Shown piece after piece: positions 34,359 through 45,350 of a stretch of 64,000 nt of DNA. The translations under genes and the position numbers were made by a program. A model generated the notes under the pieces. That model worked only from the letters and a program-made list of their open reading frames with translations. It was not told the DNA's origin and ran no database searches. This DNA is from Atherix ibis (Eukaryota; Arthropoda; Insecta; Diptera; Athericidae). How positions within the stretch are numbered: position 1 is the first letter of the stretch; each line of letters opens with the position of its first letter. Location: contig OY282606.1 of assembly GCA_958298945.1 (NCBI GenBank), forward strand, positions 85,939,696-86,003,695, in the 5' to 3' direction.

Positions 34359-35642
34359 AGTTGTAGTAAAAAAAAATCCATTATTTTTGCATTAAATTGT
34401 AGGTTTTATTTAGCATAGATAGAATGATACGATTTAGGTCAAATATGCACCGTTTTGTTCGATAACTTGTTGCCATTTTGGCGGTAATTTCATAATGCCT
34501 CTTTCATAGAAACCCTCGTCCCTATTGGCAAAAAACTCGGACAGTCGATTTTCAAAATCTTCTCTTGAGGCGAATTTTTCACCTGCAAAATCATTCGTCA
34601 TAGACAGGAAGAGTTGGTAATCACTTGGTGCTAGGTCCGGACTATAAGGCGAATGCATAAGAAAAGGTCCCGGAACTTCTGGCGAGTCACTATCGATGTA
34701 TGCGGCCTGGCGTTGTCCTGATGGAACACAATTCCTCTCCTATTGGCCACAGCTGGCCGCTTCTGGGCGATTGCTTCTTTCAGATGGTCCAATTGTTGAC
34801 AGTATAGGTCCGAATTAAGAGTTCGGCCGTAGGGGAGCAGCTCATAGTAGATGAATCTCTGTCAGTCCTACCAAACACACAGCAAAACCTTTCTGGCTGT
34901 CAATCCTGGCTTGACCACCGTTTGCGCCGGGTGACCGCGATTTGACCACGACCGTTGTCGCTTGACGTTGTCGTAAGTGACCCACTTTTCATCACCAGTA
35001 ACCATCCGTTTCAGAAATGGATCGATATTGTTGCGATTCAGCAGCGATTCGCAGATGGAAATTCGGTCCATGAGGTTTTTTTGCGATAACCGATAACTCG
35101 TGTGGCACCCATTCATCGAGCTTCTTTTTGTATCCAGCCTTATTTAAGTGGTTCCAAACGGTTTTTTGTGCAATGTTTAGCTCCTGGGCAATCGAAACAG
35201 TGCTTACGTGACGGTCGAACTCGACGATTTCCATTATTTTATCGACATTTTCGACAATTGGCCTTTCAGAGCGTGGTGCACCTTTGACATCAAAATTACC
35301 GGAACGGAATCGACGCAACCAAAATTGCGGATGATTGGCTGTTACAGTATCATGACCATAAACACTATTCACATTTTCAGCTGCCTGGCTTGCGTTTTAG
35401 CCTTTATCGAAGAAAAACTGTAAAATATGGCGTATTTTCTCTTTGTTGGTGTCCATCTTTAACGCGTACTAAAAAAATACTGAATCAAGTAATCACAAAA
35501 CTGTAGAGAAGCTTTTTTAAGAAAGAAATCTTATCTTTCTAACGCCATCTAGTGCAACCCGTCATCGCTCTGTTAAAACGGGAGATACAGACTCCTAAAG
35601 CCATCTATTGGCAAAATAACGGATTACTTTTTTACTACAACT
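34359..35642 (-). mobile_element. Mariner family D, nearly full length (1284 bp)
   Basis: TA flanks at 34357-34358 and 35643-35644. Terminal inverted repeats start AGTTGTAGTAAAAAA at both ends, 15 identical bases, then similarity to about 30. The minus-strand transposase region runs from ATG at 35456 to the stop at 34434. It is one of the most complete elements by length but is interrupted several times. Confidence 0.9.
34434..35456 (-). pseudogene. Mariner D transposase, broken
   Basis: It starts MDTNKEKIRHILQFFFDKG, and a stop follows at once. Then come NVNSVYGHDTVTANHPQFWL and RFRSGNFDVKGAPRSERP (linker), FDRHVSTVSIAQELNIA (second helix-turn-helix) and KRMVTGDEKWVTYDN (first catalytic D). 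VFHQDNARPHTSIV (second D) follows, then MHSPYSPDLAPSDYQLF (third D), and the end GIMKLPPKWQQVIEQNGAYL. The three aspartates are intact. Damage: one early stop, a frameshift between RISI and the first aspartate block, a small deletion after RKVLLCVW, and a frameshift with lost codons between the second and third aspartates. Confidence 0.8.
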
Positions 35643-35644
35643 TA

Positions 35645-35848
35645 TATAACCGGAAGCCGCAGTGCAGTGGCTCGATTATTGCAGTGGCTCGATTATCATT
35701 TTGAATTACTTCTCTACGAATGGACTTCAGTTAATTGGTGGATAATTTGTTCTATATGAACTTAACGATCCTAAAAATGGCTCAAAATTACGGACACATT
35801 TTCTACAAAATAAAAAACCAGAAAATATAATTTTAAAAATATTACATG
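35645..35848. other. Short duplicated motif
   Basis: GCAGTGGCTCGATTATTGCAGTGGCTCGATTAT near 35663 is a direct repeat of a 17-bp unit. Nothing else was recognised. Confidence 0.5.
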
Positions 35849-36048
35849 GCCTAAACCCTATAAAAGTTTTATGGGATGAGCTAGATAGAAGAGTACAGGA
35901 GCACGTGTTTATCCTTCAAAAACTTTCTGGAGATTATCCTCTTGAAGCACTGGAACTGTCTAAGAAACTGATTGATCAAATGCACAAGCTGTTATCAACT
36001 ACAGAAAAGGTTTTTTCGGCAAAAAAACATATAAAGCATTTTTTTTAA
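35849..36048 (+). pseudogene. Tc1-type transposase C-terminal fragment
   Basis: An uninterrupted frame reads GLNPIKVLWDELDRRVQEHVF, continuing through LELSKKLIDQMHKLL to a stop at 36046-36048. It matches the end of Tc1-type (DD34E) transposases: D-L-N-P-I-E-x-L-W-D-E-L-x-R-R-V, then a helix with L-x-x-L-I-x-x-M-P. The catalytic glutamate of N-P-I-E is a lysine here. Only the C-terminal 65 codons exist; upstream sequence shows no DDE motifs. Confidence 0.7.
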
Positions 36049-36424
36049 TATTGTGCTTTTAATTTAATAATAATCTAATATATAAAAGTCAAAATATGTA
36101 TGTTCGTTCGTTCGTTTGTCCACAATTCTTCTCTACATCACTACAATACTTTTCTGAAATACCAGGCGCTCATACAAAATGCAAAACCGTGTTCTTTTTT
36201 CTACGCTGTCTTTTCTCCTCACCCCTCACCTTATTCCCCATTGCGAGACCGTGTCGTGCCCGTGTCGTGATAGCCTTAGAAGAGTAGAGTAGTATAAGTA
36301 TTAGAAATGTGTCATGGTTGAGTAAACAAATGGCTGGATCTAAGGCTGTGGAAGTAAGCGCTGGGTACGTGATGATTTTGTTTCTGATTTTCTGAATGCC
36401 TGGTACTTCAGAAATGAAAATGAA

Positions 36425-36705
36425 CTTCTAGAAAATTTAAGGAAACTCTGGAAAATTGGAAAATATGAAAATCTTCTTAAATGTTTAATGAGAGTCCATA
36501 AACTTCTACAAAATTTAAGGAACCTCTAGAAAATTGGAAAATATGAAAATCTTCTTAAATGTTTAATGAGAGTCCAGAAACTTCTAGAAAATTTAAGTAA
36601 ACACAGGAAAATTCGAAAATATGAAAATCTTCTAGAATGCTTCTTGAAAGTCTGGAAACTTCTAGAAAATTTAAGGAAACTCTGGAAAATTCGAATATTT
36701 TAAAA
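36425..36705 (+). repeat. 78-bp tandem array in the Helitron
   Basis: CTTCTAGAAAATTTAAGGAA recurs at 36425, 36503, 36581 and 36659, exactly 78 bp apart each time. Each unit also has GGAAAATATGAAAATCTTCT, and three of the four have a TGAGAGTCC-like block. About 3.6 units. AT-rich, not coding. Confidence 0.95.
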
Positions 36706-36777
36706 AATTGTATAAAAAGCCGCGAAGTGCCGAAAAATGTTCATTAGCAAATCGCAAGTTTTGAAATTGAAAGTGAA

Positions 36778-37077
36778 GTGAAAATTAATTTAAAATGTGT
36801 TCAAGACCAAAAACTTTCGAACAGCGTGAGCTGCGACTGGAAAGAGATCGTGTTAAAAAAAGCTGTGAAAAGAGCTGCCGAGACAAGCCAACAGCGGGAC
36901 ATTCGGTTTGAACAAAGCCGAATAAGAATGGCTGAAATTAGAACAACTGAGACAAGTGAACAGCGCCAAAGTCGGCTTGAAGAAAACCGAATAAGAATGG
37001 CTGGAAATAGATCAGCTGAGACAAGTGAACAGCGGCAAAGTCGGCTTGAACAAACGAGAACAAATAAATTTCCTTAA
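36778..37077 (+). CDS. Helitron-derived 99-codon frame with 23-residue repeats
   Basis: The frame starts MKINLKCVQDQKLSN and contains repeats of the pattern R-I-R-M-A-x-x-R-x-x-E-T-S-E-Q-R-Q-S-R-L-E-E-N, 23 residues (69 bp) per unit, about two and a half units plus a diverged first one. Highly charged Arg/Glu/Gln-rich repeats of this type occur near the N-terminus of some insect Helitron proteins. It ends with TNKFP and a stop shortly before the 3' terminus. It is probably a truncated leftover, not a functional protein. The first codons may not be the native start. Confidence 0.5.
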   Translation: MKINLKCVQDQKLSNSVSCDWKEIVLKKAVKRAAETSQQRDIRFEQSRIRMAEIRTTETSEQRQSRLEENRIRMAGNRSAETSEQRQSRLEQTRTNKFP

Positions 37078-37114
37078 TTTATTTCTCTACTAACGTCGGG
37101 TACTGATCAGCTAG

Positions 37115-37966
37115 TAAATTAATAAAAAAAATTTTTTTTTTTTTAATATTAAAGTTTTTTTAATATTAAAAAAGTGGTTTTTTTTTAAATTAAATATTTT
37201 TTTAATAAGAACTTTATTCTTTAAGATAATTTAATCCTCAAATAAATAGTAATGAGATATCCCAGAACTTAAGTGGCACTTTTACGTTCCCAAAAATCTT
37301 AAAAAGTATTTTAAAAAAAATAAAATCCTAAAAAGCATTCTTTTTAAAATTAACAAATGTCAATTTTGATCTATGGTATAAAATTTGAGAGAAAGTTCCA
37401 ATTTCACGATAACATTTTATGTTGAAAATTTTTTATAAATATGTTTTTTTTCTTCTAATATTAATTGTAATTTTAAATATTTTTTTAAATCAACTATAAA
37501 GATTTGATCTTTTCTTCAAAATTCAATATAAAGTTTATCTATAAAAGCAAATCGGCAATGCCAATAATTTTCCTAACATTCATCAGAATTGTGCAATTTT
37601 GCAAGAATTCTGAAAAAGGACTGTTTGGAAATTACAATCTTGGCATTTACTGATTTATTTTTTTTTAAATATGATTTTATATCTCATTAAAATTTGATCA
37701 GAATTTGTTCGATTATCTTACCAGAAATACATGAATGCAATTTTATTGAAAATGTTAAACTCTTAAATCATGACAATTGGCCAATTGGTCTGTGGTCTGG
37801 CCGAGAGTTGATTGTCATATCATCCTTGGTCCAGTGCACAATTTACATTCAGACTATTTAAAGGTTATATCCTAAGGATAATTGTTTGTAGTGTATTGGG
37901 ACTAACAATTACTGTCACCTGCCAAAAATATAAGTTGGACTCGAATCTTGGATGCCATTAAGCCTG
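37115..37966. other. No gene seen
   Basis: Strongly AT-rich with long T and A runs. No motif recognised. Confidence 0.5.
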
Positions 37967-38269
37967 CTAGCAACAAATATGGCTGTGAGTGTTCGGTTCA
38001 GTGATTGTGCACAGTCGACTATTGCGTAGCCGTTCATCAGTTGAATTTATTCGATTGGTTAAGCCCACTCGGCGGCTATCACAAATCATTTCGAAACATT
38101 TTCCTTGATCCTCGTTAGTCTGGCACAAATAATGCGTCCTTGGCGTTCCCCCGCAAAACCATATTTTCCGTTGACCGCTAACCACACACCGCGTTAACAA
38201 AAGAACAAAACTTAAAGACAAATTTTTCGAATTGTTTGGATAAGAGTATCTGCATTTGGTTTCCACCAT
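37967..38269 (-). CDS. Unidentified 100-codon frame, possibly secreted
   Basis: The minus-strand frame begins MVETKCRYSYPNNSKNL, followed by a hydrophobic LSFVLLLTRCVVSG stretch that could serve as a signal or anchor, though it lies unusually far in. After it the frame has C residues at WFCGG, HYLCQ, GKCFE, MICDS, RLCTI and the final ICC, many for its size. The start context is TAAAATGG. No family was recognised and no splice sites were identified; it may be a chance frame. The region is less AT-rich than its surroundings. Confidence 0.25.
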   Translation of the reverse strand: MVETKCRYSYPNNSKNLSLSFVLLLTRCVVSGQRKIWFCGGTPRTHYLCQTNEDQGKCFEMICDSRRVGLTNRINSTDERLRNSRLCTITEPNTHSHICC

Positions 38270-39973
38270 TTTACCCCTACATCTCTGCCCACATCTAGTT
38301 AATAAAAATAAACTGTGATCTATTCACATTTCCGCAACAGAACGATTATCATCAGTTTACAACCGAAATGGGGCCACTACCACCGAACAACCCAGACTAT
38401 AACCACAGATTGGACGGGGGAAGCGGGATTTATCAGCATAAACAGGCAAACATATTGATTAATGGCAAATTAAGGTAGCCATAATAAAACCGATATAAAA
38501 AAAACAAATGAAAAGAATAAGAAATTTCACATCTACGCACTGTGAATGAAATTTTTATTCATAAATACGTCCATGCACTTATTGTGAATGAATTTATTAT
38601 GTTCATAGCATTTCAACTGCAGACAAATCCGCTAATGCTTCTCATAAATATTATAAAATGTCAATTAGAAAATCTCGAAATTGTGGGAAAACATAAATTC
38701 TGACAAGTGTCGCAATTAAATGCCGAGTAATGGCTTAAACGTCATATTTATGTGTCAAGGAGTAGTACGTGTATTACAAACGAGATGGCACGTTCCTTCT
38801 GCGGAGCAGATACATAAACAGACCGAGAAAGGAGTATGTAAATTTTTATGATATTCAGTATCCGATCTTGACTTGCTTAGATTGTACTCGTCTTTTTTTT
38901 CTTTTATGTATTGTCGGAATGATGTATTATTGGATGATGGTTGTCAGTATAGAGGGTGAAATCGAATTGGTGGTTGGTATTGTTTACCCATTAAATATTA
39001 ATAAGTTTTTAAGATGGAAATTTGAAAAAATTTAATTCTTTTCGATTATTTTAGAGGGGTGGGGAAAGTGGTTAAGTTACTCCCCCCACCCCTCTTAAAA
39101 TCATAAAGCTTCGATCAAATCAATATGAGGAGTGGTCAGTTATGAGATAAAAGGGCATCACAAAGAGCGATATGGAACTACTTCTTCTCCTCATATCTTG
39201 TACGTTAGCCCTTCTAGACGTACAGTACAATTTTCCACTTCGTGTTGCTTTATGAAAAATGGAACAGCAAAATTTGGAGCAACGATGCACCAACAGATAT
39301 TGTGTTCATTTTGATGAATTCGTGTGTTTCACTTAATTTTCTCAATGGTATTAAGTATTTTTGGAGGGCCCAATTTGTTCTGAGATCAGACGATCGATTG
39401 ACTTTGAAGAGGATAATTACGTTGTTAAAAGTCTAATGAAAAAAGTTCTTCGGTTCAGATGAGTCATTGCAGACATTTGGATGATGATCCACTATAATAT
39501 TGTAAAAACCCCTCTCACACTGCCATCTCTAACAACAAGTTTTTGTGGGAAAAAGGGACTCAACTACTTGTAGGGCTCCTGCTAGGATTAGACCATTTGG
39601 AAGGGCAGACTGTTGATTGTCATTGAAGCTTACAAGTGAATCCTTGCAAAATGCTCAGTAAAAGGAATTTGGTGCACTTTGATGCTTTGCTATGGCAACA
39701 CTTCTGTCACGGGGCCAACTCCATTAATGAGTTTTTGTCAGGAAAAGGAATTTTTGTACCTTCCTAGCTCAATCATCACCCCTTTCCCTAATTGCCAGAG
39801 CAAAGTCAGTATGATTTTGTTTTTGTTCTCAAATATTAACAATCTTCAGTACTGTCAATAATAGCAAAAGAAGCATAACTGACGGACTGAAGGCGATTCC
39901 AGCTGAAGCTTTCCAGCACTGCTTCAAAGACGACTGATGTATAGCTTCCCTTGTCACAGAATAATAAGACATA
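38270..39973. other. No recognised gene
   Basis: Mixed sequence with several short chance frames. A 36-codon frame at 38368 (MGPLPPNNPDYNHRLDGG) lies in a locally GC-richer patch, without further support. A hairpin at 39053-39095 is listed separately. Confidence 0.45.
39053..39095. other. 12-bp stem hairpin, GC-rich
   Basis: AGAGGGGTGGGG at 39053-39064 is perfectly complementary to CCCCACCCCTCT at 39084-39095, with a 19-base loop. Four more A:T pairs follow after a one-base bulge. It stands out in AT-rich flanks. Confidence 0.7.
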
Positions 39974-41229
39974 CGAGGTCTGTTCAAATCACTATCACAA
40001 ATTTTGAATTTCCGCGGTTTACGTATATTCGATTTTCAATTTTTTGTGGCGTTATGTTGGTACTCATGTCTCTCACTTATGCCGACAAGTTCAGCCATTT
40101 TGAATATTCAGTTAATTTTGACAGCTGCTTTACTTGCACGTGTTTTGGCTCGTCTTCGATTTTTGCACATTCCAAAAAATGGATCAAAGAATCTGTATCA
40201 AATTTTGTGTGAAAAATAAATTAATTGTGCGGACGCATTCCAAATGTTCACTGTGGCATATGGTGAAGCTACCTTGGACCGAAGCAACGTTTATCGGTGG
40301 TACAAAATGTTCTCAGAGGGCCGAGAAGATGTGAACGACGAAAAGCGTGCCGGACGCCCGAGCATGTCAACAACAGACGAAAACGTTGATGAAGTGAGGA
40401 AAATAGTATTGGCCAATCGTCGAATCACCGTTAGAGAAGTTTCTGAGGACTTAAACATATCGATTGACTCGTGCCATTCTATTTTTACAAATGATTTGAG
40501 CGTGAGTCAGGTCACCGCGAAATTCGTACCAAAATTGCTCAATTTCGGCCAAAATCAGTATCGCATTAACATTGCTAAGGAGCTGTTGGACTCTGCCCGC
40601 GACGATCCAAATTGGCTCCAGAGGGTCATAACTGGTGACGAATCATGGGTTTATTGTTATGACGTACAAACGAAAGCTCAATCATCCCCATGGAAGCTTC
40701 CGCACGAGCCAAGATCAAAAAAAGCGCACCAAGTTTGGTCGAATGCAAAGGTTTTGCTTACAGTTTTCTTCGATTGCAGGAGTGTGGTGCATCATGAGTT
40801 CTTGCCACAGGGTAGAACGGTCAATAAAAAATATTACCTGCAAGGTATGCGAAAGTTGCACAAAGCAATCCGCCAGAAACGCCCGAATTTGTGGAAGAAC
40901 ATAAATTGGATTTTTGCCATTTTTGGCCAAAAACAACACACTAATAATGCTGCAGCCACCGTATTCTCCAGATCTGGACCCCTGTGACTTTTTCTTGTTC
41001 CCGAAACTGAAGAGCCCCATGAAAGGACGACGCTACGCTATCGAAGTAGGAGCTGAACAAGATCACAAAAAATAATTTTTGAAGTGCTTCGAGGATTGGA
41101 AAAAAACGTTGGCAAAAAAGTATAATATCTGGTGGGGATTACATTGAAGGGGACAAAATAGATATCCATAAATAAATAAATAATTTTTGAAAAAATACAA
41201 AATTCGCGATACTTTTTTGAACAGACCAA
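39974..41229 (+). mobile_element. Mariner family A, longest uninterrupted copy
   Basis: A TA (39972-39973) precedes CGAGGTCTGTTCAAA; the right end TTTTTTGAACAGACC is present, but the last bases and the TA are mutated. Length about 1256 bp. It carries the normal gene order: 5' untranslated region, transposase start near 40179, C-terminus (LFPKLKSPMKGRRYA) and a 3' region with AATATCTGGTGGGGATTAC. It is the reference for reading the rearranged copies at 1397, 3677, 28149, 45240 and 59772. Confidence 0.9.
40179..41068 (+). pseudogene. Mariner A transposase, broken
   Basis: It starts MDQRICIKFCVKNK and shifts frame within the next 20 codons. From 40244 a 247-codon frame holds MFTVAYGEATLDRSNVYRWY, FSEGREDVND, RRITVREVSEDLNIS (second helix-turn-helix), VITGDESWVYCYDVQTK (first catalytic D), KVLLTVFFDCRSVVHHEFLP and GRTVNKKYYL. 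About 50 bases after KNINW are deleted, removing the second catalytic aspartate (the expected H-H-D-N-A-P), and the frame ends at 40987. SPDLDPCDFFLFPKLK with the third aspartate continues in another frame. Inactive. Confidence 0.85.
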
Positions 41230-41269
41230 TCATGTGGAATTCTGAGTAATAAATTGGCTGACTGTAATA

Positions 41270-41730
41270 GTATATAACATCTTTTGTCATTCGTAGATAA
41301 ATAGACTGGACTGAAAACCAGTCTACTCAATAACCATTCCAAAATTTCGGGCAAGAAAACTTCTCAAATTTCGAATTGGGCATAACGCACTTATCTATAA
41401 TTTCCTCTTCGGTAACTAACCATATCCATCATGCTAACCCTATGGCGTTCAACTTATCATTCCCCATATTTTAAATGATTGCCCCTTAATCCAAAATTTT
41501 TTTTTGAACAGGACTCCTTCGATTGTGGAACTTCTAGATCAAATTTTTTTTTTCAAGCTCACTTTTTAACCTTCATAATCATCTGCATTTACTTCTTAAT
41601 GTCTGACTTTTCCCTCCAAATTACCATTGACCAGTTTCATTATGAACACTGGCACAGCCAATCTACACGAAACATGATGTCCCGAAATAGCCTCATAGTC
41701 GTGGCACTATAGAATGACATCCGCCTCCCT
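41270..41730 (+). mobile_element. I-like LINE 3' end, copy at 41.3 kb
   Basis: It begins CATTCGTAGATAAATAGACTGG as in the copies at 9640 and 10050. It runs through TCGAATTGGGCATAACGCAC (R-I-G-H motif region) and the tail with GTCGTGGCACTATAG, then TCTCAAAGACCTTACAAT at the end. Frameshifted, non-coding. Confidence 0.65.
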
Positions 41731-41779
41731 CTCTCAAAGACCTTACAATAACAACGGTTCGCTACTTGCCTTCTCAAAC

Positions 41780-42111
41780 CTATCTTGAGACGTAGATATT
41801 TTCAGCACCGCTCCAAACTTTCAATCTAAATATAAAAGAAAAGTTTGGGAAAGGATACGTCTCTGATGTCAAGATTATTAAGGATAAGGAAAAGGCTTTC
41901 TTTTTTAATTTGGAGATGATTCTAATTGTTTTAGCTAAATTATTGAGACGATAGTTAGTAAAGGAAAGCTTATTATAAGTTAATCTTGCTTGGGCTTTTT
42001 GAAGGTAATGGGAGATGGGTCTTTGACTAGTTTCGATTAAGATTAAGTGCAGCACAGAAGTCCAATATGCTCCACTGGCTAGTCTGATATAATCAGATTT
42101 TGATTCTTTAT
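41780..42111 (-). mobile_element. LINE RT thumb fragment
   Basis: The minus strand reads IRLASGAYWTSVLHLILIETS, then QRPISHYLQKAQARLTYNKL. This fits the segment between RT and RNase H in I-type LINEs (I-R-x-A-T-G-A-x-R-T-S-P, then the P-L-x-x-R-R-x-K-L-x-x-x-Y block). The open stretch extends to about 41780. It is 5' and 3' truncated and joined to a mariner at 42112. Confidence 0.55.
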
Positions 42112-43046
42112 GCTCCACTAAAGACGGCAATTTTGACTTGTGGGGCAAGAAGCGTGAATATCGGCCTGGGAGGGTTGAGGACCATCAATTTTAGGCTCTT
42201 TTGGACGAAGACGATACCAAATCGCAATAAATGCTCACGGAGCAATTGGGCGTTACTCAACCAGCCATTTCCATGCGTCTGCGTGCCATGGGGAAGATTG
42301 AAAAGAACGGAAAATGGGTGCCGCATGAATTGAACGATAGGCAGATAGAGTGATGCCAAAACACATGCAAAATCTTGCTCGCCAGACAAAAAAGAAAGTC
42401 GTTCCTGCATCGGATTGTGGCAGGCGATGAAAAGTGTATATATTTCGAGAATCCTTAACGCAAGAAATCGTGGGTTGATCCCGGCCAACCATCAACATCT
42501 TCCCCAAGACCAAATCACTTCGGACGGAAAACGATGCTGTGCGTTTGGTGGGATCAGCAGGATATCGTCTACTATGAGATGTTGAAACTTTGTGAAACTA
42601 CCAATGCCCACTGCTATTACCAAAAACTGATCAAATTGTACCGTGCTCTGCGTGAAAAAAGGAAGGATTATCAACAAAGACGTGTTGATTTTCCTCCACG
42701 ACAACCAAGTCCGAAACTACTTGGAGACACTGAACAGGGAAGTGCAACCCCATCCCGATTATTCACCAGACCTGGCCCCTTCCAACTATCACGTGTTTTC
42801 GTCGATGGGCCACGCGCTCGCTGAGCAGCACTTCGATTCTTACGAAGAGATCCGAAAATGGCTTGATGAGTGGTTTGCCTCGAAAGAGAAGGATTTTTTT
42901 TGGCGTGGTATCCCCAAATTGCCCGACATATGGGAAAAATATGTAGCTAGCGAGAGCAAGTACTTTAAATAAATTTGTTTTTGCTTTTTAAAAAAAAAAC
43001 GGTTTTCCTAGACTAAAAAACAGCGGATTTAAGCTTATACACCTGG
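42112..43046 (+). mobile_element. Mauritiana-type mariner, copy 2, 5' truncated
   Basis: It starts inside the transposase at KDGNFDLWGKKRE; the first 60 codons and the 5' terminal repeat are missing. The right end ATTTAAGCTTATACACCTGG is complete and is followed by TA (43047-43048). Visible parts are SMRLRAMGKIEKNGKWVPHE, HRIVAGDEKCIYFEN (first D), SWVDPGQPSTSSPRPNHFG, TMLCVWWDQQDIVYYEML, LIFLHDNQ followed by a small deletion (second D), APSNYHVFSSMGHALAEQHF (third D changed to N), and ESKYFK with a TAA at 42970-42972. Several in-frame stops. Confidence 0.85.
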
Positions 43047-43140
43047 TACAAATAATTGAAATATCGAATTTTACGATAAATTCCCTATCCTTGGCATTTT
43101 ATTTCCTATAAAATATTTATACCTATAATATTCCTTCCAA

Positions 43141-43990
43141 CGGCGATACCTTACTAGCTATATATGCCTATGACAATACCATTCTGCCATATTAAAAAAA
43201 AACAAAATACCGCCTTGCACCTTTTACAAAACCATATTGATTCCCTTCAAAATAGATTCAGAAATTGGAAAGTAAATGTAAACGAAAAAAATACTGTTCA
43301 TGTGACTTTTACACTTTGCCAAGAATCATCTCCTTCTATACTTATGAATGGCAATATTATTTCAGAAGAAAAAACAGGTACGTTATTTAGGACTGTACAT
43401 TAGTCCAATAGCAATATTATTCCAGAAAATGTTAGATATGGAACGCACATGGAAAGCTGAAAAACAACTGAAACGAACAGACACTATAGACTAACATACA
43501 AAAACTTTTAGATAAACAATCAAAACTGACAGTTGACAAAAAAGTACTTCTATACAATACGATAATCGGACCCATATGGACATACGAAATAGAACTTTTG
43601 GGGGTCAACCAATCATTTTGATTCCATTCGAATCAAATCCTTCCAATCCAAAATTCTTAGAGAAATTGTCTATGGTCTCTATTATGTGCGTAATAATGTC
43701 ATGCATCACGGCCTTAATATCCTCAAATTTGTGAATTGTCTATAAATCGTTACAAAAAATTTCAGAGTCAATTGTCAATCCATAGCAATCCTCTTGTAAG
43801 AGTGCTGTCCTCACTTTTTCTCTCCGAAAACATACATAGACGCTTGAAGAGGCAATTTCATAAATTTATGAATTTAAACCCAGAGTAAATCTCACGATTT
43901 ATGGAAGCGTCAATGGATGTTTACTCCTATCTTATGTGTTATCTTACTGCTCCGTAATTTAAAAAAAAATCTGCCTATTATTATAAAATA
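43141..43990 (+). mobile_element. Jockey-type LINE fragment, copy 2
   Basis: Corresponds to 58680-59480 of the larger copy. AYDNTILP at the start is the decayed catalytic box (Y-A-D-D changed to Y-A-Y-D), followed by LHLLQNHIDSLQNRFRNWKV and HVTFTLCQESSPSIL. The frame breaks after EEKTGT. Nucleotide similarity continues to the 3' region (CCTAT, then AAAAAAAAATCTGC near 43970). Confidence 0.75.
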
Positions 43991-45239
43991 GTTGCAGAGC
44001 ACCTAAAAAAAAATTTTTATGAAAACAAAATAGGATAAAAGTTTTTTGAAAAAATAAAATTGCAAAATTTTGTATGATTTAAAAGAAAGAAAAAAATCTA
44101 AAAGGATAAATGATATCTTAATCAATGGCCATTAATCTTTATAATCGAATGAATTTCAACAATTATTGTTATTGATTGAGTATGGATTGATTTCTCTTGT
44201 TTGATGCATTTCTTAATCGATGGTAATCGGTTGGTTTTCATTTTTTTACTAATGATAACGATACAGACAATTAAGCTTTAACTATTTGGGTTGTACTGGA
44301 CTAAATTGAGAGGGAGAAATTTAAATGGACACACACACACACACACACACACACATATGGGTATTGTCACAATTTCTGCATTCTTGCATTGGTAACAAAA
44401 CAGCATTTGAAGTGAACGATTTTCAGCAGACGCCCGCATAGAACAATTTCGAAATCAATACGTGCACTGATTCGTTGCGATAGCGAATCGGTTCTATTTG
44501 AACAATTCGATTCGGCGGCCCATTTTATCAATAAATCAATTGACATCTAACGAACTCCTCTCATTGCCTAATTTGTCACAGTTCGGCTGGGATAGTGTCT
44601 TCTGGCATCCCATATACGAGTATGCGGGAGTTATTGGCGGCGTTCGAACGTCATAGAATATTGAAACGTGTTGTTAGACCATGGATTTATAATAGTTAAA
44701 GGCAGTTGCATTACCCCCTGCCGACATGACGCGACGCCGCCCAATCGAATCGAACCCAAATTCCAAATCGAATGAGCAATTGTACAGCAATACGATTGTG
44801 GTAATGGAATTTTTCGATTTCAATTTTGATTTTGAATCGTTATGATTGCTTCTAAAAAAACTATGAATAACTCAATTGACAATGTATTGAGATTTATATC
44901 GATTTATGATCATAATTGCCATGTCGATTTTGGACTCTAAAATGAACACATAGTCGCACGGGTAATGCGTTGGTTGCACTATCAAAAATCAGTTCATAGC
45001 CATTGGTTAGTCTATTCAATTTAGTTATTAAGGGTTTTTTTTAGTTTTTCTTTGTATATAAATATTTTAGTTTTTATCCAAACAGTTGATAGTATAAATT
45101 TTAGGCAATAAATCAACATAAATTGTCGATTGATATAGAATTAGACCCAAAAAAAAAATGCTTTCACAAACTATTGATAAGAATTGTGAAACTATTAAAA
45201 ACATATAAATTGACAAAATTTTCGAATTAGTTTCATATA
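43991..45239. other. No gene seen; (AC)13 microsatellite
   Basis: AT-rich with an AC repeat at 44329-44354. The part at 44400-44760 is GC-richer, but no frame or motif was recognised. Confidence 0.5.
44329..44354 (+). repeat. (AC)13 microsatellite
   Basis: Thirteen uninterrupted AC units. Confidence 0.95.
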
Positions 45240-45350
45240 TGAAGTCTGTTCCAAAAGTATAGCGAATTTTGTGTTTTTTTTCAAAAATTATTTATTTATT
45301 CATAAATATCCATTTTGTCCCCTTCAAAGTAATCCCTACCAGATATTATA

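Larger units (their letters stand above)
36074..37114 (+). mobile_element. Non-autonomous Helitron, 1041 bp
   Basis: The element begins TCTAATATATAAAAG after an A and ends CTAG before a T, the canonical Helitron termini (5'-TC, 3'-CTRR, insertion between A and T with no duplication). The region after the 5' end has TGTTCGTTCGTTCG, common in insect Helitrons. Before the 3' end is AACGTCGGGTACTGATCAG. Inside lie a 78-bp tandem array and a short open frame from the N-terminal part of Helitron proteins. No Rep or helicase domain is present, so mobility would need a helper. Confidence 0.85.
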
